From contig NZ_JAELTX010000004.1 in the NCBI RefSeq assembly GCF_016429065.1, positions 35,770 to 99,769 of the forward strand: 64,000 nt of DNA, read 5' to 3'. How positions within the stretch are numbered: the first letter of the stretch is position 1; each line of letters opens with the position of its first letter. Below, one piece after another: positions 63,792-64,000 of the stretch. The DNA is from Pedobacter sp. ASV17 (GTDB lineage: Bacteria > Bacteroidota > Bacteroidia > Sphingobacteriales > Sphingobacteriaceae). Under the pieces are notes generated by a model. That model did not search any database. It was not told the DNA's origin and saw only the letters and a list, made by a program, of their open reading frames with translations. A program made the translations under genes and the position numbers.

Positions 63792-64000
63792 TTATGCTTT
63801 CACTTCAGCATGTTGTTCAGCGGCAATGCCTTCTTGTGTAGCTTTGCCTTCGTTTAATATTTCAGTTTGTAAACGGATAGATTCACCGTGTACCAATTCC
63901 AAGAATTTTTCGGTAAAGTGTTCATCCAATTTCAATGCTTTTGCAAATGCAGTTCCTTTTTTAAGGATTTCATCCCAACGGTTAACTTGCAAAACAGTTA
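63792..64000 (-). CDS. Bifunctional DAHP synthase/chorismate mutase, C-terminal end, partial
   Basis: The frame is open to the window edge and reads TVLQVNRWDEILKKGTAFAK, then HFTEKFLELVHGESIRLQTE and a short variable tail. This matches the last helices of a type II chorismate mutase domain, which in Bacteroidota is fused to the C-terminus of DAHP synthase. Gene order with aroA and aroC supports this. The DAHP synthase part lies outside. Confidence 0.8.
   Translation of the reverse strand, partial: TVLQVNRWDEILKKGTAFAKALKLDEHFTEKFLELVHGESIRLQTEILNEGKATQEGIAAEQHAEVKA

Overview
The window comes from a Bacteroidota chromosome, most likely a Pedobacter-like member of the Sphingobacteriaceae. The evidence is a tmRNA with tag GENNYALAA, SusC/SusD, FecR and ECF sigma genes, promoters with the TAnnTTTG -7 box, weak ribosome binding sites, and typical Bacteroidota genes (TldD/TldE, BatA/MoxR, fused ketoacid dehydrogenase E1, DUF1573). 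About the left two thirds (1 to roughly 42 kb) is one end of an integrative conjugative element (ICE) of the CTnDOT/tra type. The right third is ordinary chromosome. The left end of the ICE lies outside the window.

ICE layout: (1) 1-2.9 kb holds the mobilisation genes: coupling protein start, relaxase MobB, MobA and a hairpin-rich candidate oriT. (2) 2.9-18 kb is cargo. It includes a lipoprotein, a membrane-bound LytTR regulator, a MauE/DoxX-like membrane redox protein with a small secreted DUF6520-type peptide, and a facing operon of ECF sigma, FecR, SusC, SusD and a TlpA-like thiol protein. Two unknown genes and an AlbA/Schlafen-type gene follow. (3) 18.2-36.2 kb is the transfer operon (traE, DUF1896, a 1850-residue methylase-helicase, traF, two repeat-built unknown proteins, traG, traI, two TraI-operon paralogues, traJ-K-L-M-N). 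(4) 36.2-39.3 kb is a run of three paralogous ICE proteins of unknown role. (5) 39.3-41.6 kb is a small winged-helix/Xis-like/winged-helix cluster and the tyrosine integrase, followed by the junction with ssrA.

Chromosomal part: ssrA (minus strand), a tldD-tldE-tldD protease operon with Tat-like leaders, a moxR-DUF58-BatA-membrane protein operon with a divergent DUF4159 gene, a PLP aminotransferase, DUF1573, a fused E1 dehydrogenase, DUF1684, and aroC, aroA and the 3' end of a DAHP synthase/chorismate mutase gene. Intergenic spaces carry many palindromic repeats, and two hold degenerate arrays with a strict 7-bp period.

Most interesting points: a LytTR regulator gene followed by three phased direct repeats in front of a consensus promoter for the MauE/DUF6520 pair, which appears to form one redox/peptide module with the SusCD-TlpA operon; four ~100-residue repeat units spread over two adjacent ICE genes; the three-paralogue array; and the heptad arrays that supply stop codons to two neighbouring genes.
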